From: Thiohalocapsa sp963695445
Lineage (GTDB): Bacteria; Pseudomonadota; Gammaproteobacteria; Chromatiales; Chromatiaceae
Direction: 5' to 3'
Length of the DNA stretch: 64,000 bases
Assembly: GCA_963695445.1 (NCBI GenBank)
Contig: CAVOGV010000020.1
Location: 1-64,000 of the forward strand
In this document: one piece after another, positions 41,899-49,885 of the stretch
Layout: every line of letters starts with the position of its first letter
How positions within the stretch are numbered: the first letter of the stretch is position 1
The notes under the pieces: generated by a model
What the model was told of the DNA's origin: nothing
Database searches by the model: none
Seen by the model: only the letters and a program-made list of their open reading frames with translations
Made by a program: the position numbers and the translations under genes

Positions 41899-42895
41899 TC
41901 ATTCGGCGCTTTGCTCTTGCTTGGGGATGATTCCATGTTCACGAAACGCCCGCGCCGCCCCCGGATGCAGCGGGGCGGTCAGCGCGTCGGCCGCCATCTT
42001 GGCAGGGTCCAGGAAGCCAAGGATCGGATCAGCCGCACGCAATGCATCCAGGTCGTCAAGCAACGCCTTGGTCAAGGCATAGACAACCGGCTCGGGCATG
42101 TCTGCCGTCGTTACCAGGGTGGCACGTGCGCCGAAGGTGGGGACGTCGTTCGCGAGTCCGTAGACACCTGCCCGGATGGTGTCCGCGGCATAGTAAGGGC
42201 GCTCCGCCAAGAGCCTCGCAACGGCTGGGCCCTGTATAGGCACGAACAGCAACCGGCAACGCGCGAGGTCGGCCTTCACGATGGGGGATGGGTGACCGAC
42301 CATCAGCAGGTTTGCATCCAACTCTCCCGAACAGAGCGACTCGCCCGCTTGGTCTGGACGGAGTCTCCACCGTCATTTTGAGATCCTCCTTGGTCCATTT
42401 CAGCTCTCCTTGCAGGTTGTCCCAGGTCGCCCGCGTCCCTGAGCCCTGGGGACCGATATTGATTCTCTTACCCTTGAGGTCATCGATTGAACCGATGGTC
42501 GAATCCGCCGGCGCCATCAGGGTCAGCACCTCGGGGTACAGGGACATGACCGAGCGCAGGCGCCTGAACGGCCGGCCCTGCCAGTCGCCTTCTCCCGCAT
42601 AGGCGGCGTAATGTGCATCCGATTGCGCCAAGGCAAAGTCGAGATCCCAGGGTCCAGATGCTTGAGGTTGTAGATCGACCCCGGGGTCGATTCAACCGAG
42701 CAGCGGATACCGTGCTCTCTCCTGGTCAGATCTACCACGGAGCAGAGTGACCCGGCCGATGTCGTAATACAGGCTCTGACTCGTCCCGACGCTGACAAAC
42801 TTCAGCTCCGTTTCCGCCCGGGCCCGACAGCCACCACCGAGGTCAAGACCAGCGCCGACAAACGAGGTCAACCAGAGTCTCGATCGACACGCCAT
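41899..42895 (-). pseudogene. TAXI-family TRAP transporter solute-binding protein, three frameshifts
   Basis: Start region (42895): ETELKFVSVGTSQSLYYDIG. After a shift near 42745: HGIRCSVESTPGSIYNLKHL. After another near 42650: ALAQSDAHYAAYAGEGDWQG, YPEVLTLMAPADSTIGSIDD, RINIGPQGSGTRATWDNLQG. After a third near 42370: GELDANLLMVGHPSPIVKAD, YAADTIRAGVYGLANDVPTF. This order is TAXI (TRAP-associated extracytoplasmic immunogenic) protein. The membrane subunit DctQM partner is absent here, so transport function is doubtful even if the shifts were errors. Confidence 0.8.
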
Positions 42896-43015
42896 AGAAA
42901 CCTCCCGAGGATGGAACGAGTCAGCAGCACGCCGGCACGCCCAATAAAGGTGAGTGGAGGCGGGACGCCAAATGTCTCGTCGATGTCATCGCCGAGCTGA
43001 TGAATAACGCCCGCA

Positions 43016-43810
43016 TCAGCGATCATCCCAGATCATCAGATCGTCGTAGACCGTCTGGTAGATAGTCGTCGAGACGCTCACCTCACCGCGGGTTGGTCTG
43101 TCCATGGCGATGATCAGGTAGAACATGACTCCCAGGAAAAACGAGACGATCCCGCCGAGAAAGAGCTGGACCAGAATCTTTGAGTCCAGCAACCAGAAAA
43201 GCACCACGTAAACGCCGGCACCCACCAGGACCACGTACCAGAGCACGCCCGGGATCGCGATCAAACTGCCTGCCACCCGAGCCTGGCGGGCATCGCGGAG
43301 GTCCTTTAGGTCTTCCAGAGCCTGCGCATGCAGGATCTCCTGAGTCTTTGTCGCCGGCTCGAACTCGGTGAGACGTTTTTGGATGACACTCAGGCGCTCC
43401 ACCCCGCCCGAAATGCTCCGGCCCTTCTTCTGGGCTGGCGAATCTTTGTGAATGACGAACAGGATATAGTCGCGCAGGAGCCCCTGGATCTCTCCGCGCG
43501 TTGGCTCAGGGTACGACGCCACGGTTCGATACAGCGAGCCGATGCTGGCCGCCTCCAAACCGACGTATTGCTGTACTTTCTCCATGTTCTGGTAGGCCGC
43601 AACCGATAGCAGCCCCAGCAGCAAGCCGTAGAGTAGTCCGAAACCCGATGATGCGTGGTTCACCAGATCGTTGGACCCAGTCTGACCCCGCAGCCATAGG
43701 CGGAGGAATGGGCGAATGAACAGGATACCTAACCAGGTCACCGCCACGAACGCCGCGGAGCAAAGGAGCGCCAGCGTCGTGTTGGGAAGATCGTAGAGGA
43801 AGTCAAACAT
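43016..43810 (-). CDS. DUF4239 membrane protein
   Basis: 264 aa with about four membrane segments: two at the N-terminus (TTLALLCSAAFVAVTWLGIL, GFGLLYGLLLGLLSVAAYQN) and two at the C-terminus (GVLWYVVLVGAGVYVVLFWL, LFLGGIVSFFLGVMFYLIIA). Middle helices contain YVGLEAASIGSLYRTVASYP, typical of DUF4239/bestrophin-like proteins. An ion-channel role is a family guess only. Intact. Confidence 0.85.
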   Translation of the reverse strand: MFDFLYDLPNTTLALLCSAAFVAVTWLGILFIRPFLRLWLRGQTGSNDLVNHASSGFGLLYGLLLGLLSVAAYQNMEKVQQYVGLEAASIGSLYRTVASYPEPTRGEIQGLLRDYILFVIHKDSPAQKKGRSISGGVERLSVIQKRLTEFEPATKTQEILHAQALEDLKDLRDARQARVAGSLIAIPGVLWYVVLVGAGVYVVLFWLLDSKILVQLFLGGIVSFFLGVMFYLIIAMDRPTRGEVSVSTTIYQTVYDDLMIWDDR

Positions 43811-44029
43811 GGGTTGTCCCGGCAGTCTGTTGATCGTCTTGGCTCATGGTCGCCTGTATCCGATTCAACGGCACCCGGATGGCGCGCCTCCAGGGGATCG
43901 GATCTGTCATCAGATCGCCGGCGTGTACCATATCAGTGTTGCTCGGTCACGTTTTCGTGCATACCACGCAGGCGCGCGACGGTCACGTCCCCGGCCAGGA
44001 GGGACGTCAACCGTCCCTTAGCGCTGCCC

Positions 44030-44866
44030 TTAGGCGACGCCGACCGTCTGGTGCAGATAGGCAACCGCGTGCTGATTCAGACCGAGCTTGGACGCGAGTT
44101 CCTGCAGGTAACGCCTCTCCGCATCGGTGTCGACCTTGATCGTCATCAGCGAGGCGGTATAGATCTGCGCCGCCGCCTGCTCGTTGGGTACGGCGCGGGC
44201 GATGGCATCGGTCTCCATCGGCTTCTGCATCTCGCTGAGCACGAACTGGCGCTCCTCCTCGGAGACGCCGTCCTCCTGCATCTTGCCGAGCAGCCGTTGC
44301 GCCTCCTGCTGGTCGATCTGGCCATCGGCCTTGGCGGCGTTGATCATGGCGCGAATGGTCAACGTCGCCATGTCCTCGACCTTCCGCTCCTCCGCGGCAT
44401 TGGCCGGCTTGCGCAGCCCGGCGATGATGGCGCTGGCGTCATCGAGGTTGAAGCCGCCGCCGGTCGGGGCTCCGGCTGGAACCTGGGCCGAGCCGCCGCC
44501 TGACATCATCTGCTTGGCCGCGTCCAGGGCCTGGGCGGCCAGCGCACCAAACATGGACAGGGCGCCGGCGCCGGCAGCAATATTGCCGGAACTCCCAACA
44601 TTCGGGCCGCCCTGGCCGCTGAAGATGGCGCCGCCGAGCTGCTTGAGGATGTCGAACGGCATGCCGCCGCCACCCTGGCTGCCACCACTCATCATCGGCC
44701 CGGCGATCTTGCCGAGCATATCGAACAGGCCGCCGCCGGGACCGCCCTGCTGGGGCATGCCGCCCGGCATCCCGCCGCCTTGGCGGCCGAACATATCCTG
44801 CATGCGGCCGGCGGACGGACCCATGCCGCCTTGCATCAGTGAGCCAAGAATGTCGAAGGGGTTCAT
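44030..44866 (-). CDS. DUF533 (TerB-like) protein with a Gly/Met-rich N-terminus
   Basis: 278 aa from ATG 44866. Residues 1-140 are low complexity (GRQGGGMPGGMPQQGGPGGG and similar). The C-terminal half, RKVEDMATLTIRAMINAAKA, DGQIDQQEAQRLLGKMQED and RRYLQELASKLGLNQHAVA, matches the TerB-like fold of DUF533 inner-membrane-associated proteins. Function unknown. Confidence 0.85.
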   Translation of the reverse strand: MNPFDILGSLMQGGMGPSAGRMQDMFGRQGGGMPGGMPQQGGPGGGLFDMLGKIAGPMMSGGSQGGGGMPFDILKQLGGAIFSGQGGPNVGSSGNIAAGAGALSMFGALAAQALDAAKQMMSGGGSAQVPAGAPTGGGFNLDDASAIIAGLRKPANAAEERKVEDMATLTIRAMINAAKADGQIDQQEAQRLLGKMQEDGVSEEERQFVLSEMQKPMETDAIARAVPNEQAAAQIYTASLMTIKVDTDAERRYLQELASKLGLNQHAVAYLHQTVGVA

Positions 44867-45005
44867 GTCAGCGCTCCAATTTCGGTGGTTATCGCGTCGT
44901 CGGCGACAGATCTTTGCCGGGACGTGGGGGGTAAGCCGGCGGACAGCCCGTCCGGCCTTGCTTGGGCGACGGCTCAGGCGATGCGTTGCCCCGAGCTGCG
45001 CCAAC

Positions 45006-45614
45006 TCATGCTATCGACGCCTCAGGTTTTTCCACCCGCTTGTCCACTTTTCGCAGCCGCAACGCCAGGTAGATCAACGATGCACCGATCAGCAGGGCAG
45101 CGATGCCGATGGCCCATGCGATGGTCACCGCGCCGGTTCCAGGCCAGAGGGCCAGGATCAGGCCAACGATGACAGCGACGGCGCCGATCGTGATCGCCGG
45201 CGTGCGCTCGGGGTCGTCCGCCTCGGTCTCGATGCCGGCGAGTATCAGCATCGCGCCTTGAAACAAGGCCCACAGGCCAACGATGATCAGCAGCAACCGG
45301 CCCGTCAAGTCGGGCCAGGAGAGTAGAATCACGCCGACGGTGATGCTGACCAGTCCGGGCGCAAGGTTGGATTGGAGGTCGTGAGCACGAAACGCGGCGA
45401 CTAGCCCCACCGCGCTGTCAACCAGCGCGTAGATGGCGATAAGACGGATCAGCAACACCAGGGTGGCCGTGGGCCAAAACAACGCGGCAACGCCCAGCGC
45501 CAGGGCCAGCAGTCCGCGGGCGAGTAGGAACCACCAGACATCCCCCAGCTTGTCGCTGAGGTGGACGCGCACCTGGACGGCGGTAGCGCGCAGCTGTTCT
45601 CGGTCAGAGGTCAT
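45006..45614 (-). CDS. HdeD-family (DUF308) membrane protein
   Basis: 202 aa with six predicted membrane helices: FLLARGLLALALGVAALFWP, ALVDSAVGLVAAF, LLLIIVGLWALFQGAMLILA, IGAVAVIVGLILALWPGTGA and WAIGIAALLIGASLIYLALR. Each pair matches the HdeD repeat. HdeD is linked to acid resistance in E. coli; here the role is unproven. Confidence 0.88.
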   Translation of the reverse strand: MTSDREQLRATAVQVRVHLSDKLGDVWWFLLARGLLALALGVAALFWPTATLVLLIRLIAIYALVDSAVGLVAAFRAHDLQSNLAPGLVSITVGVILLSWPDLTGRLLLIIVGLWALFQGAMLILAGIETEADDPERTPAITIGAVAVIVGLILALWPGTGAVTIAWAIGIAALLIGASLIYLALRLRKVDKRVEKPEASIA

Positions 45615-45655
45615 TGGTCCCGTCTCCGGGTTGTGATCACTTCGGCTATCGTGCG

Positions 45656-46369
45656 TTACCGCCGAACAACCGCTGTTGCGTCGGCAGTGGCAGCACGAAT
45701 GGAATGGCAGGGCTGGATCGGCAGACGCAGGGTGGCTAGGGTGCCGCCTGCGTCAGGCGTGCCCAGGCTCAGCTCTCCACCCAGGTGTCTAACGCGCGAG
45801 CTTAAACGGCAGAGGCCGTATCCACCTCCCTCGCGGCGGCCCGCCTTCGGTGCGGAACGGATCCCGATACCGTCATCGCGCACGGTCACAGCCACGCGGT
45901 CGTCCTCAAATGCGACGACGACCTCACAAGCGCTCGCGCGCGCATGCCGGCCCGCGTTGGCCATGAGTTCCCGCGCGCCCAGAAACAAAGTCTCGGCGAG
46001 CTCGTTGGGCAACTTGGCGCCGGCCTCGCCAACCACACGACACCGATAGGACAGGTGCCAGCGGGCACTGAGCTGCTCGCCTAGCCCCTCGATGGCGGCG
46101 TCCCAGCTCACCGGATGGAGGATCGCAGGGGTCAGCTTCCAGAGCAGAGAACGCAGCTGCGTCAGGGAGTCATCGAGCAGGCCCTGGACTCGCTCCAGAC
46201 GGTCGTCGGAGCTTTCCTCGGACGCAAGATCGACCAGAATCCGAGCCAGCACAAGCTGCTGGATGGTGGTGTCGTGGAGCGCATCTGCAAGACGGCGTCG
46301 CTCGCGCTCCACGGCCAACTCAACGGCTGCGTCCAGGTCGCAACCTAGCGGGCGATGGACGGCTGCCAT
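45656..46369 (-). CDS. Soluble NarL-type histidine kinase fragment (no sensor domain)
   Basis: About 238 aa from ATG 46369. AVERERRRLADALHDTTIQQ holds the phospho-His; ELMANAGRHARASACEVVVA is the N box; VRDDGIGIRSAP and GGGYGLCRLSSRVRHLGGEL close the ATPase domain. No membrane segment or sensor remains. The region just upstream (46384-46430) is a duplicate of the sulfatase gene start (ATGCGCAGACTTCTGCCGGC), so the kinase now lies where a sulfatase should be, opposite AraC copy 2. It may be expressed from the captured sulfatase promoter. Confidence 0.85.
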   Translation of the reverse strand: MAAVHRPLGCDLDAAVELAVERERRRLADALHDTTIQQLVLARILVDLASEESSDDRLERVQGLLDDSLTQLRSLLWKLTPAILHPVSWDAAIEGLGEQLSARWHLSYRCRVVGEAGAKLPNELAETLFLGARELMANAGRHARASACEVVVAFEDDRVAVTVRDDGIGIRSAPKAGRREGGGYGLCRLSSRVRHLGGELSLGTPDAGGTLATLRLPIQPCHSIRAATADATAVVRR

Positions 46370-46383
46370 CGCTTTCGGTCCTG

Positions 46384-47633
46384 GAAGGCCGGCAGAAGTC
46401 TGCGCATGGTGGTTCACAATCCTTCATCCTCCTCGGTGGTCTTTTTTTTATTGGAACGGAACCTCGGGCAAGTATGTCGCCCGCGGCGACAGCGTCAAGG
46501 CAGGTATCCGTTTTGCGCAAACTAATCCCCAGCAGGCTATGATGCTATTTGCAACCGGTTTGAGCTGGTAACCTCGCGTTCAAGGCCCGACGATTGAGGA
46601 ACGACGATGACCCTTGCGCCGTTAGAACAGCCCGACATCAACGCGGCACCGGCGCCGGTGGCTCCCGAGCCCAGCCGCATCGCCCTTACGGTGTTCGATC
46701 CCGATCTGCTCGCCGAGGCGGTTCGTGGGGCGGGCTTCGAGCACCGCCAGCTTCACCCCGGACGCTTCAGCGGCGAGCTGGTGCGGGCCGAGGTCGGAGG
46801 GATCGTCATCGACCGGGGTTGCTACTCGCAGGCACTGCTCGCGCAGGGTGCCTTTTCGCCGCGCTCGATCACCGTTGGATTTCTGCTTTCGGATCGTGAG
46901 CCCGGGTACGTCAATGGGATTCGTGTGCGCGCGCACGACCTGATTGTCTTCCCCGAGAACGGCGAGCTGGACTATGTGCTACCCGCCGACACCGAGTGGT
47001 GTAGCGTGCAGATCGAGCGTAACGCCCTCCTGGCCCTTGGCATCGATCCGGCGTGCATCGGGAGGATGTCGGTGGTCTCGCCCGATGCCGGACAGCGTGG
47101 CCGTCTGGCGCGACTCATGCGTTTCGCGCTGGACGGTCTCGTCACTGCCCAAACGCAGCACGCGTTCCGCGACACGCTCTTCGAAGCGCTCTATCAGACC
47201 CTGGGCCAGCAGGGGGGGCACTGTCGCCACCCCAACTTCTCCGAGCGCGCGAACCTGGTGCGGCGCTTCGAACAGTTGGCGGACGCAGAGGGCGCAGAGA
47301 GGCGCTCCATCGCTGAGTTGGCACTGGGCCTGGGGGTCGCACGCCGCACTCTGGAGTTCGCATTCCGTGATTACATCGGGCTGTCCCCGGCGCGCTACCT
47401 GGCTGTGCTGCGCCTCAACGCCGTGCATCGCGAGTTGCTCAATGCCTGCGAGGATAACCAGCGTGTGGCCGACCTCGCCGCGCGACACGGCATCTCTCAC
47501 CTGGGTCGTTTCGCCGGCGAATACCGGCAGATGTTCGGCGAGCTACCCTCTCAGACCCTGCGCCGAGCGCGCCCCAAGGCCCGCTAGACCCAATTCAGGG
47601 GCAGTATCGGTGACGTCGTGGACGTGGCGAGTG
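46384..47633 (+). repeat. Second copy of a 1.2-kb direct duplication (first copy 39290-40535)
   Basis: Matches copy 1 from the sulfatase start (GGCCGGCAGAAGTCT) through the divergent gap (GGTATCCGTTTTGCGCAAAC is shared), the whole araC-like gene and about 45 bp beyond its stop (TTCAGGGGCAGTAT). Both copies have the same orientation, 7.1 kb apart, so recombination between them could delete the intervening genes. Confidence 0.85.
46607..47587 (+). CDS. AraC-family transcriptional regulator, copy 2
   Basis: 326 aa, differing from copy 1 at scattered positions (for example QALGLQGG to QTLGQQGG, RALGVARRTLEL to LGLGVARRTLEF). The HTH region is nearly unchanged, so both probably bind the same operator in the duplicated gap. 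No downstream target gene is intact beside it. Confidence 0.92.
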   Translation: MTLAPLEQPDINAAPAPVAPEPSRIALTVFDPDLLAEAVRGAGFEHRQLHPGRFSGELVRAEVGGIVIDRGCYSQALLAQGAFSPRSITVGFLLSDREPGYVNGIRVRAHDLIVFPENGELDYVLPADTEWCSVQIERNALLALGIDPACIGRMSVVSPDAGQRGRLARLMRFALDGLVTAQTQHAFRDTLFEALYQTLGQQGGHCRHPNFSERANLVRRFEQLADAEGAERRSIAELALGLGVARRTLEFAFRDYIGLSPARYLAVLRLNAVHRELLNACEDNQRVADLAARHGISHLGRFAGEYRQMFGELPSQTLRRARPKAR

Positions 47634-47916
47634 TCGGCTTTCCGTTCTACTGCGGACGTTGATCCCCGAAACATCAATGGCCGGAATGGGTCGATTGCTG
47701 CCAATCGCGCTGCGTGCCCTGAGCGTTTGCTATGGGGCAGGGAGCAGACCGTCGCGCGCAGAGAGCCGACCGAAGGCTTACGGCCAAGACCACTCGTTCC
47801 ATCCGGTCGCGCCAGTGGCGGGCGCGACTCTCCGCTCGCGCTCCGTCGCATTAGGCTGGGCGGCCAGAAACTCAGTAGGATTCGGCGAGGCGGTAGTACT
47901 GGGCGTCTCCCGGCCC
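47588..47916. other. Gap downstream of AraC copy 2
   Basis: No supported gene. It includes the tail of the direct duplication and then non-coding DNA that looks like mobile-element debris, though I could not assign it. Confidence 0.35.
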
Positions 47917-48115
47917 CTATCGTGCATATTTCCGGCCTTCCCGGGTCTGAAGCAAAGTGTCCTGGATCACCCTCACCTCCGCGCCTTCGCCGACCCGGCT
48001 GTACAGATCGACCACGTCCTGCATCCCCATGCGGATGTAGCCGTAGGATGCGGGACGCCCCAGACGCCACTCTTCCGCAAGGGAAGGGTCTTGCAATCCA
48101 ACAGCATCGCCCGGC
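47917..48115 (-). pseudogene. L,D-transpeptidase (YkuD) C-terminal remnant without catalytic residues
   Basis: The frame ending at 47917 reads EEWRLGRPASYGYIRMGMQD then VVDLYSRVGEGAEVRVIQ. In YkuD enzymes the motif is SHGCIRM; here both His and the catalytic Cys are Tyr, and only about 60 residues remain. Non-functional. Confidence 0.7.
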
Positions 48116-48635
48116 CATTTGGCCGGGCGAGGATTCAGAACATGCAGAACGACACCTGTCTGGAGACGGAGCGCACCGAGCACGAAACGACACTCGCCGC
48201 CGCCAGCGTCTGTCGGTTCAACGCCCAGTCCCTGCTCGACGCCGACGATCGTACCGAGAACTACTCCAAGATCCGGGCGCGGGCTCACAGCTGACCGCGG
48301 CAACGCCAGCTGCTGCGCCTGACAGCCAATGGCCATCGCTTTAGCGCCAATCCGAAACTGGTCGGGCGCTTGCTTGACAGCGGCCTGAGCGAAGTCACCA
48401 GCCGGAGGCCGCGGGCCGGTGTCGGGTACCGTCAGCAATGCCATCCGCACCGTCAAAGGGCCGGATGGCCTCGCTCTTGTTGTGCTTGCGCAATCTTGCT
48501 TGCGCAATCTAATGAAGATGCGCGCCACTGCCGCCCGGTCGCGACCCATGCCGGCCGCAACTCTCAGCGTGGTCCATCGCTCTGCCAACGGTAATGACTT
48601 GCGGCGGGCCGGTGACCGGATTGCTGCGAAATCCC
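48116..48635. other. About 520 bp without a supported gene
   Basis: Open frames exist on both strands but none has convincing composition, start signal or recognisable motif. It lies between the transpeptidase remnant and the DUF2272 lipoprotein gene. Confidence 0.4.
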
Positions 48636-49493
48636 CTACAGCCGATTCTGCAGAATCATGAACCAGGGTCTGCGCGGGATGGTTTGGAGCCGGCCGTTGC
48701 CGTCGAGTTCGACGGAGATTCTGGACACGGAGTTGCGCACGTTGCCGCCGATGGCCTCCAGGGTGTTGCCGCTCTTGGCGATGACTAGGTCGCAGTGGGT
48801 GCTGGTGCCCTTTAGCATGCTGGGGCTGGTGTAACCGCCTACCATGCGTGGGCGGTTGGAACCGCGGGCTGCGCAGATCAGATCGCCGGGCTGCGGACTG
48901 TAGTCGGCTATGCGCCGGGGGACGAACCAGCGACCCGGGAAAACGGCGTCTTCGACGGCTTGGCTCAGATAGACCCAGTGGGCAATGGATGGGCGGAACT
49001 GGCTCTCTGGCACGCCGGCGCCCTGCATGACCCAGCCCGTGAAGGCAGCGGACCAGGGCTCTTGGCAGTCCATGCCGTCGAGCCCTGGTTGTCCGACGGC
49101 GCGCCAGTAGGCGTTGACCCGCTGGCTGTGACCGGTGTCGTCGTCCTCCCAATAACCGACGTGAGGGATGCTCTCCTCCGTGCCGCGGTAGACCACCGTC
49201 TGGCGGCCGAAGTATTCCCACTCCCGAGTGGCTCGGCTGATGATGGCGCGCTTCACGGCGGGGTTGGGAGCGGGTGGCTTGCCGATCGGGCGACCCGCCC
49301 AGGTGCCTTGTTCCGGCCCTTGCGGGGTGGGCGATGGGGCCGAGGCGCAGCCGCTGATGGCGATGGCCAGGAAGATGGCGGGCAGGCTTGCGAGGACGAG
49401 TCCTTGTCGCTGAACGGGACCGTGCCGGGGGCATCTTTGGCTTGCCTCTTGGGAAGGCCTTGGTCTGGTTGGTGTAGGCCTTGGGCTGGGCAT
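48636..49493 (-). CDS. DUF2272 lipoprotein (putative cell-wall hydrolase)
   Basis: 285 aa. Lipobox in FLAIAISGCASAPS (lipidated Cys at about residue 49). Domain blocks EWEYFGRQTVVYRGTEESIP, GMDCQEPWSAAFTGWVMQGA, SIAHWVYLSQAVEDAV, YSPQPGDLICAARGSN and GTSTHCDLVIAKSGNTLEAI match DUF2272, a family related to NlpC/P60-like peptidases (Cys and His conserved). Likely outer-membrane periplasmic face. Start uncertain because the N-terminal 25 residues are basic and atypical. Confidence 0.8.
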   Translation of the reverse strand: MPSPRPTPTRPRPSQEASQRCPRHGPVQRQGLVLASLPAIFLAIAISGCASAPSPTPQGPEQGTWAGRPIGKPPAPNPAVKRAIISRATREWEYFGRQTVVYRGTEESIPHVGYWEDDDTGHSQRVNAYWRAVGQPGLDGMDCQEPWSAAFTGWVMQGAGVPESQFRPSIAHWVYLSQAVEDAVFPGRWFVPRRIADYSPQPGDLICAARGSNRPRMVGGYTSPSMLKGTSTHCDLVIAKSGNTLEAIGGNVRNSVSRISVELDGNGRLQTIPRRPWFMILQNRL

Positions 49494-49669
49494 GGGACTG
49501 ACTCCGAGTCGATGGCCGCCGGATCGCGGCGGATTTGATTGAGATTGTTATTGGGTCCCGACCTTGTCCGGCTCGGCTCAGCGCAGCTTAGCTGAACTCA
49601 GAAGCTAGCCGGTGGAGGCCGCAAGCCAGGGTCCTCGATCGTCGTTCCCGTCTCCGCGCTATCGGGTCC

Positions 49670-49771
49670 GCCGACTTCAGTCGGCACCTGGGGTGGCGGA
49701 CTTCAGTCCGCCGTGACGGCGCGGACGGGCGACTGAAGTCGCCCGTCCCCAGGGGGCCGGATAAATCCGGC
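49670..49771. repeat. Second REP-like family: four consecutive short hairpins
   Basis: GCCGACTTCAGTCGGC (49670-49685), GGCGGACTTCAGTCCGCC (49695-49712), GGGCGACTGAAGTCGCCC (49727-49744) and GCCGGATAAATCCGGC (49756-49771). The first three share the core GACTTCAGTC in either orientation. They lie in a 390-bp gap with no gene, downstream of a long lipoprotein gene, and may serve as transcript-end structures. Confidence 0.85.
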
Positions 49772-49885
49772 GTACCCGGGTGGGCTCGATGGGAACCACA
49801 TCCGAGGACCATGCAGGCGTGGCCGAAACAGCGGCCAAGGCCCGCGCTCTGCTGGTTCGGAATCGCCAGTCGCGCGATCGCAGGC

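Noticed and set aside
47659..48294. Plus-strand frame opposite the L,D-transpeptidase remnant
   Set aside because: No motif or Shine-Dalgarno, and the minus strand there carries the recognisable YkuD tail.
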